A stretch of DNA of 27,222 nucleotides from JBOGHU01 sp050742255 (lineage in GTDB: Bacteria; Actinomycetota; Acidimicrobiia; Acidimicrobiales; CADCSY01): contig JBOGHU010000003.1 in the NCBI GenBank assembly GCA_050742255.1, positions 1-27,222 of the forward strand. The letters are read 5' to 3'. Each line of letters begins with the position of its first letter. Position 1 is the first letter of the stretch. A program made the position numbers and the translations under genes. The notes beneath the pieces were generated by a model. It made no database searches. It saw only the letters and a list, made by a program, of their open reading frames with translations, and was not told where the DNA came from. Below are positions 23,066 to 27,222 of the stretch, one piece after another.

Positions 23066-24061
23066 ATCGCCCAGCCGGTTCTCGAGGTCCACGACGTTCA
23101 CGTCAGCTTCCCCATCGAGGCTGGTCGGGCCCGCGCCGTGCGGGGGGTGGATCTCAGGGTTGACGAAGGTGGGGCAGTCGGGCTCGTCGGCGAGTCGGGG
23201 TGCGGGAAGTCGGTCACCATGCTGGCGGTGCTGGGCCTCTTGCCCTCGACGACCATCGTGACCGGTTCGGTTCGCTACCGCGGCGCCGAACTTCTCGGGG
23301 CGGGAGGGAGGGAGCTCCGTCGGGTACGGGGAGCGCACATCGGCATGATCTTCCAGGATCCGGTCACCGCGCTGGACCCGGTGCTCACCGTTGGTCACCA
23401 GATCGCCGAAGGCATCCGCGTCCACGACCGAGACGTGTCTCGACGAGACGCACGCAACCGAGCCGCGGAGCTGCTCGACGCGGTGGGGATCCCCGAGCCG
23501 GGTCGCCGGGCACGGCAGTACCCTCACGAGTTCTCCGGCGGCATGTGCCAGCGGGCCATGATCGCCATGGCCATGGCCAACAACCCCGATGTGCTCATCG
23601 CCGATGAGCCCACCACCGCCCTCGACGTCACCATCCAGGCTCAGATCCTGGAGTTGTTGAACCGGCTGCGTCGCGACCACGACGTGGCCGTGGTGCTCAT
23701 CAGTCACGATCTGGGGGTGGTGGCAGGCATGGTCGAGCAAGTTGCGGTGATGTACGCCGGACGCATCGTCGAGCGGGGCTCAGCCGACCAGGTGTACTCG
23801 AACCCTCGTCATCCCTACACCCGGGGCCTCCTGGGAGCTCTGCCCCGGCTCACCGGGTCGGCCCACTCTCGCCTGGTTCCCATCGAGGGAAGGCTGCCGT
23901 CGCTGCTGCGGCCCCCGTCGGGGTGCGCCTTCCATCCCCGCTGCAAGTTCGCCAGCGATCGTTGCCTCACCGAGGATCCGGGGATGAGGGCTCTGGGTGA
24001 GGTCGAAGCCGCCTGTCACCACGCCGAGGACGTGACGCCGGCCATTGGGATCGACCGGTGA
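23066..24061 (+). CDS. ABC transporter ATPase, DppD/OppD type
   Basis: Nucleotide-binding subunit with Walker A G-E-S-G-C-G-K-S, Q-loop F-Q-D-P-V, signature F-S-G-G-M-C-Q-R (Cys where Arg is usual), Walker B V-L-I-A-D-E-P-T-T-A-L-D and H-loop S-H-D. The C-terminal oligopeptide-transporter region has G-C-A-F-H-P-R-C with further Cys residues, as in the [4Fe-4S]-binding DppD/OppD tail. Homology starts well before the first canonical start (GTG 23138): V-L-E-V-H-D-V-H-V-S-F-P is the normal first strand. Between the in-frame TAG 23054-23056 and that strand the only ATN-like codon is ATC 23066. I give 23066 as the likely biological start, 23138 as the conservative one. Confidence 0.85.
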   Translation: MAQPVLEVHDVHVSFPIEAGRARAVRGVDLRVDEGGAVGLVGESGCGKSVTMLAVLGLLPSTTIVTGSVRYRGAELLGAGGRELRRVRGAHIGMIFQDPVTALDPVLTVGHQIAEGIRVHDRDVSRRDARNRAAELLDAVGIPEPGRRARQYPHEFSGGMCQRAMIAMAMANNPDVLIADEPTTALDVTIQAQILELLNRLRRDHDVAVVLISHDLGVVAGMVEQVAVMYAGRIVERGSADQVYSNPRHPYTRGLLGALPRLTGSAHSRLVPIEGRLPSLLRPPSGCAFHPRCKFASDRCLTEDPGMRALGEVEAACHHAEDVTPAIGIDR

Positions 24062-25044
24062 CCGGCGGTCCGCTTCTGGAAGTCCGCCACCTCCACAAGG
24101 AGTTCCCGGGGCCGCGAAGCAAGGGCGGGCGGGCGCGCGTCTCTGCCGTCGCCGGTGTGTCGTTGGACATCGCCGCCGGGGAGACGCTGGGGCTGGTGGG
24201 GGAGTCCGGCTGCGGCAAGTCGACCCTGGCGCGCTGCGTCCTCCGCCTCCTGGAGCCCACCAGCGGCTCGGTCCGCTTCGATGGCACCGACGTGCTCCAC
24301 GCCTCCCGCCGTGAGCTGCGCCGCCTGCGCCGTCGGTTCCAGATCGTGTTCCAAGACCCCTTCGGCTCGTTGGATCCCAGGATGCCGGTGTGGGCATCGG
24401 TGGCCGAACCGCTGGTGATCGCCGGCATCTCCCGGCGCCGGGCCCGGTCGAGGGCCACCGAGTTGCTGGAGCGCGTCGGGCTCCAGCCCGAGCACGCAGC
24501 GCTCTACCCTCACGAGTTCTCGACGGGTCAGCGCCAGCGGATCGGCGTCGCCCGGGCGCTCATCCTCGATCCGTCCCTCGTCGTCCTCGACGAGCCGGTG
24601 TCCGCCCTGGATGTCAGCGTCCGGGCCGGTGTGATCAACCTGCTCGATGACCTGCGGAGAGACCTCGGACTGTCCTACCTCTTCATCGCTCACGATCTCT
24701 CGGTCGTGCGCCACATCTCCGACCGGGTTGCCGTGATGTACCTCGGCCGCCTGGTGGAGATCGGCGACCGCGACGACATCTACGAGCGCCCCTCGCATCC
24801 GTACACCCAGGCGCTGCTCTCGGCCGTGCCGGTCCCCGACCCGGTGCGGGAGCGAGGGCGGGAGCGCATCGTGCTCGCCGGTGACGTACCCAGCCCCAGC
24901 GACCCCCCGTCGGGGTGCCGGTTCCGGACCCGGTGCTGGAAGGCGGAGCCTCGCTGCGCTGACGAGGCTCCCGAGCTCGTCGATCGAGGTCAGGGCCACC
25001 GGTGCGCCTGCTACTTCGCCCGGCCGATGACCGTCGCCCCCTGA
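24058..25044 (+). CDS. ABC transporter ATPase, DppF/OppF type
   Basis: 328 residues from GTG 24058, overlapping the previous stop by 4 nt (GTGA). Walker A G-E-S-G-C-G-K-S-T near residue 50, Q-loop F-Q-D-P-F-G-S-L-D-P, Walker B L-V-V-L-D-E-P-V-S-A-L-D and H-loop A-H-D-L-S. The signature reads F-S-T-G-Q-R-Q-R instead of the usual F-S-G-G-Q; Thr at the first Gly position is a mild deviation. The C-terminal oligo_HPY region P-S-H-P-Y-T-Q-A-L-L and G-C-R-F-R-T-R-C-W is present. Pairs with the DppD-type subunit to drive the importer. Confidence 0.92.
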   Translation: MTGGPLLEVRHLHKEFPGPRSKGGRARVSAVAGVSLDIAAGETLGLVGESGCGKSTLARCVLRLLEPTSGSVRFDGTDVLHASRRELRRLRRRFQIVFQDPFGSLDPRMPVWASVAEPLVIAGISRRRARSRATELLERVGLQPEHAALYPHEFSTGQRQRIGVARALILDPSLVVLDEPVSALDVSVRAGVINLLDDLRRDLGLSYLFIAHDLSVVRHISDRVAVMYLGRLVEIGDRDDIYERPSHPYTQALLSAVPVPDPVRERGRERIVLAGDVPSPSDPPSGCRFRTRCWKAEPRCADEAPELVDRGQGHRCACYFARPMTVAP

Positions 25045-25140
25045 CCGGCCGACCCGGCCTCCAGATCCAGGGTGTGGCTCAGCCACGTATGAGGGGCAGC
25101 AGCGATGTCGGGTGGTCGGCCCCGACGAGGAGGAGGCAGG

Positions 25141-25611
25141 ATGCCGGGCTCGAGCGAGTGGCCACGATCACCCGGGGTGAGGGGCCCGGGGCTGCGGGAG
25201 CAGACCACCGAGCTCACCACCGCCGGCGTCGAGGAGCTGTTCGGGGAGCTCGAGGCGAGCGGGAGGTTCCACCGGGACTCCCGCCTCGGCGGGATGTTCC
25301 ACCCGGGCAAGGTGTCGTTCCGGGAGGTCACCCCGACCGACAGCGTGCACGTCGTCATCGAGGGGAACCGCGTGTCGACCCACGTCGACCGGGTCTCCCC
25401 CCTGGGCATCCGCAAGTCGGGGCACCCGTGCCGGTACTCCCTGCCTCGCATCCTGCTCCACAACCTGTCGGGGATGTTCGACCACCTCGTCCTGTTCCTG
25501 CGGGGTCGTCTCGGCCAGCAGCGCTGCCAGCTCACCTGTGAACCGGTGTGGGAGGACGACCAGGACGAGGTGAGCGCCTCCCACCCCCTCCACCGCCACG
25601 GCGGTGGCTGA
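25141..25611 (+). CDS. Hypothetical protein
   Basis: 156 residues from ATG 25141, chosen for the AGGAGGAGG (25128-25136) just upstream; ATG 25105 with GAGGGG upstream would add 12 residues. I recognise no family. A well-structured portion runs from about residue 25 to 145: E-E-L-F-G-E-L-E-A-S-G-R-F near 35, then V-S-F-R-E-V, V-H-V-V-I-E-G-N-R-V-S-T-H-V-D near 70, and L-L-H-N-L-S-G-M-F-D-H-L near 110. Two Cys lie in the C-terminal half (C-R-Y-S, C-Q-L-T-C). The tail is His/Gly-rich. No signal peptide. Codon usage matches its neighbours and it is followed by a terminator-like hairpin, which supports a real gene. Confidence 0.65.
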   Translation: MPGSSEWPRSPGVRGPGLREQTTELTTAGVEELFGELEASGRFHRDSRLGGMFHPGKVSFREVTPTDSVHVVIEGNRVSTHVDRVSPLGIRKSGHPCRYSLPRILLHNLSGMFDHLVLFLRGRLGQQRCQLTCEPVWEDDQDEVSASHPLHRHGGG

Positions 25612-25628
25612 GCGCATCGCCGAGCCGT

Positions 25629-25691
25629 TCTCCGGTGCCGCACCGTTCTCCGGCGGCGCACCCTGGTGTGGTGAGGGCCAGGCACCGGAGA
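25629..25691. terminator. 11-bp hairpin TCTCCGGTGCC/GGCACCGGAGA
   Basis: Arms at 25629-25639 and 25681-25691, 41-nt loop, beginning 18 nt after the hypothetical gene. The arm sequence is identical to the inner 11 bp of the 19180-19226 hairpin. No T-run follows. Confidence 0.5.
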
Positions 25692-25692
25692 G

Positions 25693-26296
25693 CGACGCCT
25701 GGCACCCCAGGCAGGGACAGCGCCACCGGCGAGGCTCGACACAAATGGGAACGCGAGCGACGAGGAGCGTACGCAGAGGTCACGGCGGAGTATCGGTTAC
25801 CGCCAGGCATCCGCGGGCGAAGCGGACAGACGCAGCTACGTGACAGCGGTGGACGGTGGGTTCCGCGCGGCAATGCAGGATGACGACAGCGCCAACCGTC
25901 GCCAGCGAGACTGCCGCGCCACTGGCCGGAGACGGGAGAGGTTCCTGTGCCGTGAGGGTTCAATGCTTGATCGCCGGTGACGCCCGCGAAGCCTCAGGCC
26001 GCGGATACGAACCAACGAAGCGCCTCGCGGGGAGCACGAAGCGGATTATGTGGGAGCGCGGACCGGATTATAGGGACGGTCGCCGCCGCGATTCGGGGCG
26101 AGTCTCTCGCACGTTCGGCCTGTCCCCCCGACCCGGCGTACGGAGACGCTCTCCAAGTGGAGTTCGGAGACGTGTCAGCTGAACGTTATGGGCTATGCGG
26201 GCGGTTCTGCTCAGGCCTGCGATGGGCTCGGACACTGGTGCGCTCACCACAAGGGAGGCGCTCTTCGTGAGTCCGTGGTCGGGTCGACGGTCGACG
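25693..26296. other. Gene-poor stretch before the IS66 element
   Basis: About 600 nt in which I find no convincing gene, RNA or hairpin. Open frames on both strands are short, lack Shine-Dalgarno sequences and resemble no family. The base composition looks less GC-rich and less codon-like than the neighbouring genes. It ends in a short GTCGACG tandem (26283-26296) right before the putative IS end. Probably decayed or imported flanking DNA. Confidence 0.4.
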
Positions 26297-27222
26297 GTAA
26301 GTAACTGTTCAGGCCCTTTGTGGGGTCAGGGGCCGGCGGCGGTGGATGGCGGCATCCACGGGTGACCGTTGAAGAGGCGGGTCAGGGCGTCGAGTTGGCC
26401 GACGCCGTGTTTGGCGGCGGTCTGGAGATAGGAGCGCACGGCGCAGAAGGCGCGGGCGCCGGCGAGGGTTCGGAAGCAGCCGGAGATCTTCTGCTGCAGC
26501 TTGACCATGCGCACGTCGCGCTCGGCCTGGTTGTTGTCGAACGCCACGGCGGGGTTCGTCCAGTGCCGTTGCACGTCGTGGCGTTGGGTATCGAGGCGTC
26601 GGAGCAGGTTCCACGATTCGCGCTCGAGGGCGTTGCGCTTGCGGCCCGGCGCCGGCTCGGGGTTGGCGGCACAGCCGATGGTGAGGATGCGCGTGTAGCG
26701 GGCCCGTAGGGAGCGGAGCTGACGGCGGTCGAGCCCGTCGTTGCCGGCGGCGTCGACCGCCCGCTTGGCCTGGACCAGCAGGTCGGCCATGGCGTCGGCC
26801 CAGGGTTGCTGGGTAGCGACCTGGGCGACCGAGGCGAGGTCGCGCAGCAGGTGGGCGCAGCACAAGGCGTGCTCGGCGGCGCCGACCGACCAGTAGGGCT
26901 TCCAGCCATCGGAGACCAACACGCCCGAGAAGAACGGCAGCACCGCCATGTCGGCGAAGGCGGCCACACCGCGGCGGTCGTGGCAGTCGAGCAGGGTCAA
27001 CAAGTCGGTGCAGGCGACGTGGAACCACCAGCGCGCCCCGGAGATGCGCGCCCCGGTCTCGTCGGCGTGCAGCACATCAGCGGCGATGAGCTGACGGCGC
27101 AGCTCGTCCAAGAAGCCCTCCAGCCCGTCGGCTGCTTCGAGGGTGATGCCGGCCAGCCAGCCCGTGGACACTGGCGCGCCCAGCGCGTCAGCCAGCAGCT
27201 CGGCCGCCCGGGCCACCGGCAG
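26297..27222 (-). mobile_element. IS66-family element, one end and 3' part only
   Basis: The transposase described below defines the family. The sequence outside its stop contains GTAAGTAACTGTTC (26297-26310); IS66-family ends usually start with GTAA, so the element's boundary is probably at 26297 or 26301. The other end, tnpA and tnpB are beyond the window, so completeness and target duplication cannot be judged. Confidence 0.6.
26326..27222 (-). CDS. tnpC: IS66-family transposase (TnpC), N-terminus outside window
   Basis: The frame is open to the right edge; the visible ~298 residues are the catalytic and C-terminal part of the DDE transposase. Landmarks: L-H-A-D-E-T-G-A-R-I near residue 50 (first catalytic Asp), G-V-L-V-S-D-G-W-K-P-Y near 100 (second Asp), C-C-A-H-L-L-R-D-L near 120, E-R-E-S-W-N-L-L near 200, and F-D-N-N-Q-A-E-R-D-V-R-M near 230 with the catalytic Glu. 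The C-terminus S-Y-L-Q-T-A-A-K-H-G and G-H-P-W-M-P is typical. The zinc-finger N-terminal part lies beyond the window. No internal frame break in the part seen, so the element may be active. Confidence 0.93.
   Translation of the reverse strand: MPVARAAELLADALGAPVSTGWLAGITLEAADGLEGFLDELRRQLIAADVLHADETGARISGARWWFHVACTDLLTLLDCHDRRGVAAFADMAVLPFFSGVLVSDGWKPYWSVGAAEHALCCAHLLRDLASVAQVATQQPWADAMADLLVQAKRAVDAAGNDGLDRRQLRSLRARYTRILTIGCAANPEPAPGRKRNALERESWNLLRRLDTQRHDVQRHWTNPAVAFDNNQAERDVRMVKLQQKISGCFRTLAGARAFCAVRSYLQTAAKHGVGQLDALTRLFNGHPWMPPSTAAGP

Noticed and set aside
25532..25963. 143-codon minus-strand frame
   Set aside because: Overlaps the end of the hypothetical gene and the hairpin; Arg/Gly/Pro-rich, no start signal or family.
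25977..26270. 97-codon plus-strand frame in the gene-poor stretch
   Set aside because: No Shine-Dalgarno, no recognisable domain and no neighbours of related function.

Overview
The window is a high-GC stretch of chromosome with tightly packed genes, frequent GTG starts and 4-nt stop/start overlaps. The gene set fits an actinobacterium, possibly of the Acidimicrobiia type: a type 5 uracil-DNA glycosylase (UdgB), an F420-dependent PPOX-class protein next to an FrhB-like F420 oxidoreductase, a PadR regulator paired with a membrane protein, and paralogous winged-helix HTH_42 (AlkZ-like) proteins. The lineage is inferred from gene content only. I found no rRNA, tRNA or CRISPR array.

Layout. 1-4.3 kb: an AlkZ-like protein cut by the window edge, an unrecognised two-part protein, a Rieske protein with a C-terminal chagasin-like domain, an OsmC protein, and a second, complete AlkZ-like protein. 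4.4-5.5 kb: a frameshifted PadR regulator overlapping a membrane protein. 5.8-8.7 kb: a TPR protein with a C-terminal domain otherwise seen in large regulatory ATPases, then a metallo-beta-lactamase-fold protein preceded by two hairpins and a 12-codon leader frame. 8.8-9.8 kb: decayed methyltransferase and SnoaL-like remnants. 9.8-14.5 kb: a defence island with the DarT/DarG toxin-antitoxin pair behind a truncated, frameshifted type I restriction HsdR that carries an AlbA_2 (Schlafen-type) C-terminal extension. At its 5' end this HsdR is fused in frame to the first part of a histidine phosphatase. 14.8-19.2 kb: UdgB, a TauE/SafE permease split by a frameshift at a linker with a 45-bp tandem repeat, a DUF2188 protein, a possible sensor-domain protein and the divergent F420 pair. 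19.3-25.0 kb: a complete peptide-type ABC importer (two permeases and a lipoprotein on the minus strand, two ATPases divergent on the plus strand). 25.1-27.2 kb: a small hypothetical protein, a gene-poor stretch, and the 3' part of an IS66-family transposase running off the window.

How it fits together. The most notable region is the 9.8-14.5 kb island. DarT ADP-ribosylates thymidine in single-stranded DNA and DarG reverses the mark and binds DarT. Here darT starts inside the stop codon of the hsdR/AlbA_2 frame (GTGA), so toxin expression appears coupled to a restriction gene that has lost its nuclease and Walker A regions. Truncated genes flank the module on both sides, as if it was inserted or rearranged. 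About eight single-base frame breaks, mostly at short G or C runs, lie between 5.3 and 16.0 kb; they may be sequencing errors or real decay. Three intergenic hairpins with the same CTCCGGTG/CACCGGAG core follow genes and look like a shared terminator-like element.
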